From Adhaeribacter swui (GTDB taxonomy: Bacteria > Bacteroidota > Bacteroidia > Cytophagales > Hymenobacteraceae), in contig NZ_CP055156.1 of the NCBI RefSeq assembly GCF_014217805.1, positions 2,238,585 to 2,302,584 of the forward strand: a stretch of DNA of 64,000 nt, in the 5' to 3' direction. The number at the start of each line of letters is the position of its first letter. Positions within the stretch are counted from its first letter, which is position 1. The notes under the pieces are model-generated. The model searched no databases. It was not told the DNA's origin and saw nothing but the letters and a program-made list of their open reading frames with translations. A program made the position numbers and the translations under genes. Of this stretch, positions 18,332 to 27,600 are shown piece by piece.

Positions 18332-20050
18332 TTAGAATTCCTGATTAATCCAATTTTTAAAATTTTCTTTTTGTGCCGGGCTGGATACCGGTAATTTGCG
18401 AACCAGGTATTTGGTTAAATAGGATTTGCTATCGGGTACGAGTGTTGCCGTGCGGAGCATTTTATTGCGGAAAAGCGTTAGTTCAACCGTTTCGGTTTGT
18501 TGCAGTAAACCAGCAAGATTGCCTTCTATCTTGCGTCCATTTAGGGCAACTAACTCGTCGTCGGTGGCTAATACTTGCGCGGCGGGGCTGTTAGGTTCAA
18601 TGTAACTAACGACTAAATGAGTGCCGTTAAAGGTAGTTTTAAAACCAAAACGTGCTTCCGTCATTCCTGCATTGGTTTCGGCGTGTAAAGTACAGCCTAC
18701 GTAGTTTAATGCTCGGTTTAACCACTCGTGCACGGGAACAATGCCGTTAATTACTTCATCAAAATAAGTTTGCAACGATTGCCCCGCTACTGCTTCAACC
18801 AATTGTTGGTAATCTTGTTCGGTGTAGCCCAAGTGCGTTTTGCCAAACTGCTGCCATAAACTCCGCATTACATCGTCCAAGGACTTTTGGTTCGCGGTTA
18901 TTTTTCTGATTTCTAAATCCAGAATAAGGGCCGCAATGCAGCCTTTGTGGTAGATAGATACTTTGCGGTCCGGAATGCCGGGTTTATAACCATCCAACCA
19001 TAAATCAAACGATGAATCAGCCACGGACAAATGGTATTGGCCAAAATCATCGAAATGCTTGCGCAGTACTTCATTTAGTTCGGTAAAATATTGGTCAACA
19101 GAAAATACGCCGCAGCGCGCCAGCAGGTAATCGCCGTAGTAAGTAGTAATGCCTTCGGCCACGTACCCGGTCCGGAAATAATTTTCGCCGGTATAATCAT
19201 ATGGCATCATTTCGGCGGGCCGGATTTGTTTTATGTTCCAGGTATGAAATAACTCGTGGCAACTCACGCCCAGTAACTCTTTATACAAATCCTGCGTCAT
19301 TACTAATTCGCCGGGACCTAGCGTAATTACCGTAGAATTGCTGTGCTCCACGCCGTGGTAAAACCGGTAAGGTAAAATCTGGTTCAGAAAATGATAGTCT
19401 GTTACCGGGAAATCCTGAAATAAAGTAAGTTGCTCTTGCGTAAATTTTTTAAAATCCGAAAGAATAATCTCCCAATCGGGTTGGCAATCACCCTGAAACC
19501 ACACGTGAAAAGGAATATTGTTAACCAGGTATGCTTGGTGTTGCAAGCCAGTGCTGGCAATAAGCGGTGAGTCCACCAATTCTTCATAGGTAGCGGCTTC
19601 TAAGGTGTTTTGATTAATTTGCTTTAAGCCGCAGGCAATTTGCCAGTTGGTAGGTATAGCCAGTTGCAATTGACAAGGCTGATTTTCTTGGCCCACTACA
19701 CTCATCAAACAGTTTACCGGGTTAATATACAACTGCGTTTCATCGAGCCAAGAGCCACCGGCATCCATTTGGTGCGCGTAGAAGTTGTATAATACCGTCA
19801 GCTCAGTTGGTTGGCTTACCGGTATTTGCCAGCAATCTTTCGTTATTTTTTTAAATTTTACAGGTTGTTCCTGCGCATCCACTACCCGGAATTGCTGAAT
19901 TTTTTGCGCAAAATTTTGCAGTTCGTAGCGCCCCGGGCGCCAGGCGGGCAATTGCAATTGCACGGCTGCCGTATCCAGCGCAGGAATTACCATCCGGATC
20001 TGAATAAACGAAGTAAGCGGGTTAGTGTAAGAAATAAAGTATTGAATCAT
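18332..20050 (-). CDS. M61-family peptidase without signal peptide
   Basis: This 572-residue paralogue of the exported M61 enzyme has a beta domain with LPAWRPGRYELQNFAQ. The catalytic domain has HELFH at 265-269 followed by WNIKQIRPAE, and YVAEGITTYYGDYL supplies the third zinc ligand. A C-terminal PDZ-like part contains SPAAQVLATDDELVALNGRKI. It begins directly with MIQYFISYTNP and has no export signal, so it is probably cytoplasmic. Expected activity is removal of small N-terminal residues. It is monocistronic. Confidence 0.86.
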   Translation of the reverse strand: MIQYFISYTNPLTSFIQIRMVIPALDTAAVQLQLPAWRPGRYELQNFAQKIQQFRVVDAQEQPVKFKKITKDCWQIPVSQPTELTVLYNFYAHQMDAGGSWLDETQLYINPVNCLMSVVGQENQPCQLQLAIPTNWQIACGLKQINQNTLEAATYEELVDSPLIASTGLQHQAYLVNNIPFHVWFQGDCQPDWEIILSDFKKFTQEQLTLFQDFPVTDYHFLNQILPYRFYHGVEHSNSTVITLGPGELVMTQDLYKELLGVSCHELFHTWNIKQIRPAEMMPYDYTGENYFRTGYVAEGITTYYGDYLLARCGVFSVDQYFTELNEVLRKHFDDFGQYHLSVADSSFDLWLDGYKPGIPDRKVSIYHKGCIAALILDLEIRKITANQKSLDDVMRSLWQQFGKTHLGYTEQDYQQLVEAVAGQSLQTYFDEVINGIVPVHEWLNRALNYVGCTLHAETNAGMTEARFGFKTTFNGTHLVVSYIEPNSPAAQVLATDDELVALNGRKIEGNLAGLLQQTETVELTLFRNKMLRTATLVPDSKSYLTKYLVRKLPVSSPAQKENFKNWINQEF

Positions 20051-20291
20051 AAACAGTAGTTACGCATGCAGGAGCCAAGATAGTAGAAAAAGATGATGAA
20101 AGCCTTTCCCCAGTTGAAAACTGGCTCTTATTAAGCAGACACCAGTTACACTCCGTTAAACTGGCGTCATTTAAAAGTATCACTTACAAGCAATTCATTT
20201 TTAACCTTCAACCTTCCAAGTTTTTAACCTTCCAAGTTTTTAACCTTCTAACTTTTCAACCCTATCAACTTACAATTATTTACCCGCATTG
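20051..20291. other. Intergenic region upstream of rpmH
   Basis: It contains the 16-base direct repeats at 20213-20260. The remainder is AT-rich without ORF. Confidence 0.4.
20213..20260 (+). repeat. Three tandem copies of a 16-base repeat
   Basis: CTTCCAAGTTTTTAAC occurs twice exactly (20213-20228 and 20229-20244), then as CTTCTAACTTTTCAAC (20245-20260). Degenerate flanking pieces are on both sides. It lies about 30 bases upstream of the rpmH promoter. Confidence 0.8.
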
Positions 20292-20322
20292 TTTGTTATT
20301 TAAGAAAAGTGTCCTAATTTTG
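20292..20322 (+). promoter_or_regulatory. Perfect Bacteroidota promoter for rpmH-rnpA
   Basis: TTTG (20292-20295), 19-base spacer, TAATTTTG (20315-20322). Both boxes match the consensus exactly. The start of transcription is expected near 20329, about 22 bases before rpmH. Confidence 0.75.
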
Positions 20323-20350
20323 CAGGCCATATAAAAAGCTTTGGTTTAAA

Positions 20351-20509
20351 ATGAAAAGAACATTCCAACCTTCTCAAAGAAAAAGAAGAAACAAGCACGG
20401 TTTCCGCTCCAGAATGGAAACGGCTAACGGTAGAAGAGTGCTTGCCAGCAGAAGAGCAAAAGGTCGCAAAAAACTGACCGTTTCAGACGAAAGAAGACAC
20501 AAAGCTTAA
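20351..20509 (+). CDS. rpmH: 50S ribosomal protein L34
   Basis: This 52-residue, very basic protein begins [20 protein letters not shown] and contains the L34 core [25 protein letters not shown], followed by a short C-terminal extension [10 protein letters not shown]34 is a structural component of the large ribosomal subunit. It precedes rnpA, as in nearly all bacteria, and has a perfect promoter upstream. Confidence 0.97.
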   Translation: MKRTFQPSQRKRRNKHGFRSRMETANGRRVLASRRAKGRKKLTVSDERRHKA

Positions 20510-20551
20510 TTTTTGCAGGACATTACTGGTCCTGATAAGGGGTATACGGGC

Positions 20552-20956
20552 ATGAATGCCGCGTCTGAAATTCCCGCCAGCAACAAAAACGCTACTAGTT
20601 TTACGAAAGAAGAACGCTTGTGCAGTAAAAAGCTAATCGAACAGCTTTTTCACGAGGGTTCTTCTTTTAATTTATATCCCCTGCGGTTTATCTACGTTAA
20701 GCAACCGGCGCCCGCAGCTATGATACCGCAAGTACTCATTTCGGTTTCTAAACGGAATTTTAAAAAAGCCGTGGATCGTAACCGGTTAAAGCGCCAGATC
20801 CGCGAAGCTTACCGCTTACACAAATCTATTCTGTTTCCGGCCGGGCAAAGTACCCTTCAATTACTTGGCATCCTGTATATTGCCAAAGAAAAAAAGCCTT
20901 TTAATATAATTGAAAAAAAACTAATTTCAGGTTTAGAACGTTCCTGTATGGAGTAG
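20552..20956 (+). CDS. rnpA: Ribonuclease P protein component
   Basis: The ATG at 20552 gives 134 residues. A TTG at 20513, four bases after the rpmH stop, would give 147, but its extra residues are not conserved in style. The protein has FTKEERLCSKKLIEQLFHEG, ISVSKRNFKKAVDRNRLKRQIREAYR (the RNR motif of the RNA-binding cleft) and a C-terminal ILYIAKEKKPF strand. It binds RNase P RNA to mature tRNA 5' ends. It is transcribed with rpmH. No RNase P RNA gene is in the window. Confidence 0.94.
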   Translation: MNAASEIPASNKNATSFTKEERLCSKKLIEQLFHEGSSFNLYPLRFIYVKQPAPAAMIPQVLISVSKRNFKKAVDRNRLKRQIREAYRLHKSILFPAGQSTLQLLGILYIAKEKKPFNIIEKKLISGLERSCME

Positions 20957-20986
20957 GCGCTTCTGTTGTTGCAAATCTGAAATACT

Positions 20987-22672
20987 ATGGTTAAAAAGTT
21001 TACTGCCGGTCTGCTGGTTTGTACAGCAGTAGGTTTCCTGGTTTCGTTTAAACCCGATGATAATGGACGATACTTTGAAATCGCCAAGAACCTCGACATT
21101 TTTGCCACCTTGTTTAAAGAGGTAAATACCTATTACGTAGACGAGGTAACCCCCACCAAAATGGTGAAAACGGGCATTGATGCCATGCTGAAGTCGCTGG
21201 ACCCGTACACCAACTACATTCCCGAAGACGATATTGAAGATTTCCGGACCATGACTACCGGCCAGTACGGAGGCATTGGGGCAAACGTGGGTAAACGCGA
21301 CGGCAAAACCATTGTGCAATTACCTTACGAAGGCTACCCGGCGCAAAAGGCCGGTTTGCTAGCCGGCGACGAAATTTTAAAAATTGACGGCGTTAACATC
21401 GAAAAGAAGTCGTCGACGGATGTAAATAAGTTACTAAAAGGCCAGGCCAACTCCATCGTGGAACTGGAAATTAAGCGCTACGGCGTAGACAAACCCATTA
21501 GTTTAAAAATTACCCGCGCCAAGATTCAGATCGATAACGTGCCTTATTTTGGTATGGTAAGCAACGATATTGGTTATTTGCAATTAGCCGGTTTTACCAT
21601 GGATGCTAGCCGCGAAGTGCGCAATGCCGTGGTTAAATTAAAAGAACAAGGTGCTAAAAAATTAATTATTGATTTGCGCGATAACCCCGGCGGTTTATTA
21701 AACGAAGCCATTAATATCTCAAATTTGTTTGTAGAGCGGGGTCGTGATATTGTAAGTACCAAAGGGAAAGTGGTAGAGTTTAATAAAATGTACAAAGCTC
21801 TGGACGAACCGCTGGATACCCAAATTCCATTGGCTGTTTTAACCAGTTCGCGCAGTGCCTCGGCATCCGAGATTGTATCAGGGGTTTTGCAGGACTACGA
21901 CCGGGCTGTGCTGGTAGGGGAGCGTACTTTTGGTAAGGGATTGGTGCAATCTACCCGGCCATTAACGTATAATGCGCAGCTAAAAGTAACTACCGCTAAA
22001 TATTACATTCCGAGTGGGCGCTGCATTCAGGCTATAGATTATACGCACCGCAAAGACGATGGCAGCTTAGGTAAAATTCCGGATTCGCTGCGGGTAGCTT
22101 TTAAAACCACCAGTGGCCGGGTAGTATACGATGGTGGTGGCGTAAGCCCAGATGTAGAAATTGTAGAAAAAGAATACTCGCAGATTGCGAAAACCCTGGC
22201 GAACAAAGGTTATTTCTTTGATTATGCCACTAAGTACCGCGCCGAGCACCCAACTATTGCCAGCGCCAAAGATTTTCACTTAACGGATGCCGAATATCAG
22301 AAGTTTGTTTCTTACTTATCGAACAAAGACATTACCTACTCTACCAGCGTAGAAAAAGCCATGGATGAGTTAGTGAAAAAATCAAAAGATGATAAGCACT
22401 TCGACGATATTAAAGCCGAAATTGAGGTAATTAAAAAGAAAGTTTCGACAAATAAAGCCAACGATTTAATCCGGTTTAAACCCGAAATTAGTGAATTGCT
22501 GGAGCAGGAAATTACGTCGCGTTACTTTTTCCAGAAAGGCATGATCGAATCTACTTTCGACGACGATCAGGATATTTTAGCAGCCATTAATTTGTTAAGC
22601 GACACTCCAAAATACAACGCGTATCTGCGGCCTTCCGATAATAACGCTACCACCGTCCGGAAGAATAAATAA
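20987..22672 (+). CDS. S41-family C-terminal processing peptidase
   Basis: This 561-residue protein starts with a short signal or anchor (MVKKFTAGLLVCTAVGFLVSF). The CtpA layout follows: an N-terminal helical part with LDPYTNYIPEDD, a PDZ domain (KAGLLAGDEILKIDGVNI), and the S41 protease core with IIDLRDNPGG. The nucleophilic serine is in SSRSASASEIVSG and the general-base lysine in GERTFGKGLVQS. A C-terminal helical extension of about 150 residues follows. The family cleaves C-termini of periplasmic proteins. It lies 30 bases after rnpA and is probably co-transcribed, a linkage I recall as common in Bacteroidota. Confidence 0.93.
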   Translation: MVKKFTAGLLVCTAVGFLVSFKPDDNGRYFEIAKNLDIFATLFKEVNTYYVDEVTPTKMVKTGIDAMLKSLDPYTNYIPEDDIEDFRTMTTGQYGGIGANVGKRDGKTIVQLPYEGYPAQKAGLLAGDEILKIDGVNIEKKSSTDVNKLLKGQANSIVELEIKRYGVDKPISLKITRAKIQIDNVPYFGMVSNDIGYLQLAGFTMDASREVRNAVVKLKEQGAKKLIIDLRDNPGGLLNEAINISNLFVERGRDIVSTKGKVVEFNKMYKALDEPLDTQIPLAVLTSSRSASASEIVSGVLQDYDRAVLVGERTFGKGLVQSTRPLTYNAQLKVTTAKYYIPSGRCIQAIDYTHRKDDGSLGKIPDSLRVAFKTTSGRVVYDGGGVSPDVEIVEKEYSQIAKTLANKGYFFDYATKYRAEHPTIASAKDFHLTDAEYQKFVSYLSNKDITYSTSVEKAMDELVKKSKDDKHFDDIKAEIEVIKKKVSTNKANDLIRFKPEISELLEQEITSRYFFQKGMIESTFDDDQDILAAINLLSDTPKYNAYLRPSDNNATTVRKNK

Positions 22673-22703
22673 TTTTGCTGTAGTTGTTTAAACCAGTTCA
22701 GGC

Positions 22704-22744
22704 AAAGCGTTAAGAATTTGTGATCAGCAAATTCTTAACGCTTT
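22704..22744. terminator. 17-bp bidirectional terminator
   Basis: AAAGCGTTAAGAATTTG (22704-22720), loop TGATCAG, CAAATTCTTAACGCTTT (22728-22744), then TCTTTTTT. It serves the S41 gene and the convergent gene at 22751. Confidence 0.92.
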
Positions 22745-22750
22745 TCTTTT

Positions 22751-23965
22751 TTATCTTTTAAGCAGCTTTCGTTGGGGCTGTTTTAACAATTGGTAAAATT
22801 GCTGGGCAGCGCGGGGCAACTGATTGCGTCGTTTTTTTAAATTTTTCTTTATTTCTTCGCCCACTAAGCGGTATACGCTAGCGGGTAATTGCTGCACTGC
22901 CCGGTTTATAGTGGTATCGGGTAGAGCTTGTTGGAGCTGGTGCGCTGTATTTTTAAAATTTTGCCAAGGTACCTGGCGCAGTACCAGGCTATCCAGGAAA
23001 GCGGCGTTTACCATTAAGCCATAAACGTTAGTTAAGGCACCCGAAAACTGCCCGAATTTAGGCATGGCCCAATTTTGAGTAGCCAGCCAGGGCAGCAAAC
23101 CATCGCGGTAATTACAAAAGGCCTGGTCGCGGTCTTTGGGGATGGGCACATACCAGGTTATGGAATCGCGCGGGTAAACTGCCCACATCCACTGGCCGTT
23201 ATGGCGGTCCCAGTCGCCAATTAAAAAATCAAATAAACGGCATTTCAGGTATTGGTCAGTAGCAATACGATGCGTTCTGGATTGTGAGTAATTTTTTAAA
23301 AAAGTTTCAGTATCTACAATAGCTCTGGCAGATTCCAAGCCGGGATAATGCCGGGGGTGATTCTGGTGTTTTTCTTCCAGCAAAAAAAGTTTACCGGCGG
23401 CCCGGGCAGCAAAAGGCCTAAATAAAGGATCGTTAGGCCGCACGTAACGCAATTGCGGGTGGGCGTGCGCAATACCGGTGGCCTGGGCGAGTACCGGTAC
23501 TATTAAGGCCCCGTAAGGATTTGCCCCCGAAGTTTGATCACGCACAAAATCGCCTAACCAGGTTTTTTGCCAGAAAGGAGACAACACGGAAGTAGGATCT
23601 TTATTTACGGACCGGAGTGCGTAAGTGCGGCCAGCCGAGTCGAGCAAGGTAAAGCTTAAGGTTTGCATCCCGCCCCCAACGGCGGCAATTTTTAATCCGC
23701 CAAAAGTTTTATTTAAATCCAGTACTTTTGCTTTAACTGGTTCCGTCCAGATTGGGCGGTTGTGTTGGCCTAAAAACCAGGTAGCCACCGCTGACCGGCG
23801 ATATTCCGGCCCGGAGCTTACCACCACACTATCGGGTAAACCCGCGGCTGTACGGGAAACAATTTTAACCGGAACTACCGGTACTGCAGATTTTTGGGAT
23901 AAAAGCCAGTAACTTACTAGTGCCAATACCAGTAAAACTAAAACGAGCCGTTTTTTCTTAATCAT
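22751..23965 (-). CDS. Membrane-anchored protein with DWDRH/DRD domain (atypical kinase-like?)
   Basis: This 404-residue protein has one N-terminal membrane segment (residues 6-23). Residues 55-390 align by eye with residues 365-720 of the 1197-residue protein encoded at 24675. Shared blocks are the YRRSAVATWFLGQHNRPIW-type start, GGLKIAAVGGGMQTLSFTLLDS, ALRSV, CRLFDFLIGDWDRHNGQW (DWDRH at 251-255) and PIPKDRDQAF (DRD at 278-280). DRHxxQ followed by DRD is reminiscent of the catalytic and metal-binding loops of HipA/Fam20-type kinases; this is inference. It should sit in the periplasm on an inner-membrane anchor. I know no named family for it. Confidence 0.6.
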   Translation of the reverse strand: MIKKKRLVLVLLVLALVSYWLLSQKSAVPVVPVKIVSRTAAGLPDSVVVSSGPEYRRSAVATWFLGQHNRPIWTEPVKAKVLDLNKTFGGLKIAAVGGGMQTLSFTLLDSAGRTYALRSVNKDPTSVLSPFWQKTWLGDFVRDQTSGANPYGALIVPVLAQATGIAHAHPQLRYVRPNDPLFRPFAARAAGKLFLLEEKHQNHPRHYPGLESARAIVDTETFLKNYSQSRTHRIATDQYLKCRLFDFLIGDWDRHNGQWMWAVYPRDSITWYVPIPKDRDQAFCNYRDGLLPWLATQNWAMPKFGQFSGALTNVYGLMVNAAFLDSLVLRQVPWQNFKNTAHQLQQALPDTTINRAVQQLPASVYRLVGEEIKKNLKKRRNQLPRAAQQFYQLLKQPQRKLLKR

Positions 23966-24124
23966 GTTTGCTCATGGCCAATACGTATTTAACGGTCGCA
24001 AGCAATAAAGTTTAGCTTTTGCCCGAAGAAAAATGCAAACAAAGGCTAACAGATTTTTTAAATTAGGGGTGAAAAGTAAAAGTATTAACCAGAAGAAATT
24101 AAACGAAAATTAAACCCGCGGGAG

Positions 24125-24152
24125 TTTGTATTCTTATTTGTTAGTAGATTTA
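24125..24152 (+). promoter_or_regulatory. Possible promoter of the 91-residue protein gene
   Basis: TTTG (24125-24128), 16-base spacer, TAGATTTA (24145-24152). The spacer is short and the -7 box has one mismatch. Confidence 0.35.
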
Positions 24153-24174
24153 TAAAAATTTAAAATTTTAGAAT

Positions 24175-24450
24175 ATGGCGAATAGTGCACAATATACCGG
24201 TATCAACGAATCGGTTTACAACAACTTAAAACAAAAATTATCGGGTTTCGGGATTGATTTAGAAGGCAATTCGGGCAAAGTATCCCAAAAAGGGGTTTCG
24301 GCGCAATATGCTTTTGACCCGGCTACGCAAACTTTAAAAATAAACGACGTAAACGTAAGTTTTCCGGCCAGTATGATGTTTAGCTCCGATAAAATTATTG
24401 GTATGATTTCGGAAGCGGTACAAGGAGCAGGCGGTTCTAAAGTTGCTTAA
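24175..24450 (+). CDS. Small hypothetical protein
   Basis: This 91-residue soluble protein has no signal peptide. It contains NLKQKLSGFGIDLEGNSGKVSQKGVSAQYAFDP, then TLKINDVNVSFPASMMFSSDKIIGMISEAV. The pattern suggests one helix followed by a small beta sheet and a helix. I recognise no family. It stands alone between divergent large genes and has its own strong terminator, consistent with a short, abundant transcript. Confidence 0.65.
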   Translation: MANSAQYTGINESVYNNLKQKLSGFGIDLEGNSGKVSQKGVSAQYAFDPATQTLKINDVNVSFPASMMFSSDKIIGMISEAVQGAGGSKVA

Positions 24451-24491
24451 TACTAGCACCGAAGGATAATTTTAAAATTTTACGATTATGG

Positions 24492-24532
24492 CACGAGAGC
24501 CTTCCGATTTAGCGGAAGGCTCTCGTGTTTTT
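24492..24532 (+). terminator. 15-bp intrinsic terminator
   Basis: CACGAGAGCCTTCCG (24492-24506), loop ATTTAG, CGGAAGGCTCTCGTG (24513-24527), then T5. It ends the 91-residue protein gene. Confidence 0.92.
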
Positions 24533-24674
24533 AAAACAGCTACTAATTTACGCCGTATATTACTCCTAATGCATTTAGAACCGTATTTTCGTTAGTTTTT
24601 CGGTTAATTCGCTTTAACCAATTTTGTCCTGCTCTGTTTAAGTAATCAATATCTATGCGCCAATTAGTGCTATT

Positions 24675-27600
24675 ATGATGCCTGTATCTTCTGTGTATTT
24701 TTTAAATTTTACCTTTTTTCTCGCTTTACTTAATTCGTTGTCTGGGTTGGCGCAAACGGGGGGCTTACCTGCAGAACCCATGCTCCCTAAAAGTGAAGTA
24801 ATGCACACCGTGTTTCTGGTGGGCAATACCGGGGCACCCCTCGATACCACCGCCGGCGCTAAATTGCGTTTGTTGCGGGAACAACTGTTGGCTTCGGGTA
24901 AAGCCAGTAACCTGGTATTTATTGGCAATACTTTCTACCCTCGCCTGTTACCGCCTCCCAATAACTCTGCGCGGGCCAGTGCCGAACAAGCTTTAAAAGC
25001 GCAATTAGCTACCCTGAAAGGTTATAAAGGCCAGGTGCATATTATTCCGGGCGATCATCAATTAAAAAAAGAGAAGAATACTGCTTCCCGGCGCGCCCGG
25101 TACCAAGAGCAATTTATCCGGGATTACCTGCAAAACGAAGCTGTTTTTATGCCCGAAAATAGCTGCCCTGGTCCAAGCCAAATCGAGATCAATGATAATA
25201 TTTTGTTACTGCTGCTGGATACCAAATGGTTTATGCCCCGTAGCCCCCAAATTGACGAGGATGCCGGCTGTGCGGCCAATAGCGCTGCAGCCGTGCTGGC
25301 CGAAGTAGACGATGCCCTTAAAAGCAATGCGCAAAAGCAAATAATTGTGGCCACCCACGTAGCCCAGGACATTAAGCCCTACCGCTACCGGGTTATGCAA
25401 AAAGCGTACACCCAAATTTACCGCCAGCACCCGGGTTTAATTCACGTGGAAGATAATAGCCCTGCTTTGGCGTACGCGTGGCAGGATAGCATTAATTACA
25501 TCCGCACGGGTTGGCGCTCGCTTTACCGGAATATCAGGCAAAAACCTGCCCCGCTATTTACCGCCTCGGAACCGGGTTTTTCTAAAATTATATTTTACGA
25601 AAACGGGGAAGCCTGGCTGGAGTTCTGGACTACTACGTTGGCGGCGCAACCCGCCGCCAAAATGGCTTACCGGCGCTTGCTCATGAAAAAAACAACTTTG
25701 GCCCAATTAAACGCTAAAATTAAACCATCGCGGGCTATAGATTATACCGATAGTACCGTAACGGTAAATGCCAGCAGTGTGTACCAGGTTAATGCGTTTA
25801 AGCGCTGGCTGCTCGGCGAAAATTACCGTGCTGAGTGGGCTACCCCGGTAACATTGCCGGTTTTTGATGTAGGTAAAATGAAGGGCGGGCTAAAGGTAGT
25901 GCAGCGCGGGGGCGGTTTTCAAACTAGGTCGTTGCGTTTGGTTGATTCTGAAGGGAAAGAATTTGTAATGCGATCTGTGGAGAAATACCCCATCGAGGCT
26001 ATTCCAAGAGCTTTGCGCCGCACGGTAGCCGCCGATATAGTTAAGGATCAAATTTCAGCTTCGCACCCCTATGCGCCGCTGGTACTGCCTTCTTTGGCGC
26101 AAGCGGCCGGAGTTTACCATACCAATCCGCAATACTTTTTTATCCCCGACGATCCGCGGTTAGGTAGTTTTAGAACGGGCTTAGCCAACACCATTGGCTT
26201 GTTCGAAGAGCGGCCTGACGACGATGAATCTAAATCGCCGCATTTTGGAAATTCTAAAAAAGTATACGGCACCGATAAAGTGCTCGAAAAAATTTACGAA
26301 GACAACGACGACCAGGTAGACCAGCAAGCTGTAGTGCGAGCGCGGCTATTCGACTTTTTTATCGGCGACTGGGACCGCCACGAAGACCAATGGCGCTGGG
26401 CCAGCTTTGAAAACGAAAACGGTAAAGGAAAAACGTATCAGCCTATTCCGCGCGACCGCGACATGACTTTTTTCGTGAACCAGGGCGTAATTCCAAAAAT
26501 TGCCAGCCGCAAATGGATTATGCCAAAAATTCAGGGCTTTGATGAAGCCATCCGGGATGTAACTACTTTTAATTTCAACGCCCGCTACTTCGATCGTACT
26601 TTTTTAACGGCGCTTTCTTTAAACGACTGGTTAAAATCGGCTACCGAGCTGCAGCAAAGCCTCACGGATGACGTGATTGAGGACGCCCTGAAAAAGCTGC
26701 CGGAACCTATTTACCAGATTCGGGGCGCTGCCCTAACCGCTACGCTTAAAGCCCGCCGCGCCCACTTAGTGAGAGATGCGGCTAAATACTATAAATTCCT
26801 GGCGCGTGCAGTAGATGTAGTAGGGTCCGATAAACGGGAGTTGTTTCGTGTAACCCGCCTGGATGATGAAAATACGCAGGTAGAAGTTTTTAAAATCAGT
26901 AAGAAAAATGAAGTAGAACAATCCATCTACAACCGGATTTTTAAAATTTCCGAAACCCGCGAGGTGCGGTTGTACGGCTTGGGCGGCGACGATACGTTTG
27001 AGGTAACCGGCACTGTTAAAAGAGGCATGCGCATCCGGATTATTGGGGGCGAAGGAGCCGATATAATTACGGATAGTTCGCGGGTAAAAAAAGGCAGTTG
27101 TAAAACCATTATTTACGACACCGCTACCGGTAACCAATTGCAGTTAGCCAGTGAATCTAAAAACGAAACCTCAGACCGCAACGAAGCCGTAAATGAATAC
27201 GACCGCAAAGCATTCCGGTATAACTACCTCGGGCCATTAGCTTCTATTGAATATAACAAAGACGATGGTTTTTATTTGGGTGGCGGCTTTCTGGCTACCC
27301 AACAAGGTTTCCGGAAAGATCCGTTTGCTTCTTCGCACCGGTTTGTGGCTAATTACGCCTTAGCTACGCATTCTTTTTTGTTTCGCTACGGTGGTTATTT
27401 TACCCAGGCTTTAGGCATTTTCGACGTTGGCTTAAACCTAGACGTAAAAACCCGGAATTTCGCCGATAACTTTTTTGGCTTGTCTAACGAATCGGTTTAT
27501 AACCGCGAAGTGGGCATTGATTTTTACCGGTACCGTTCGGAGCGTTATACTTTTAACGTTTTACTGGGGCGCCGGTGGGGCAAGTACCAGCGGCTTTTGT

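Noticed and set aside
20513-20551. TTG start for rnpA just after rpmH
   Set aside because: The added residues resemble no RnpA N-terminus, and an ATG at 20552 gives a normal length; the TTG cannot be fully excluded.
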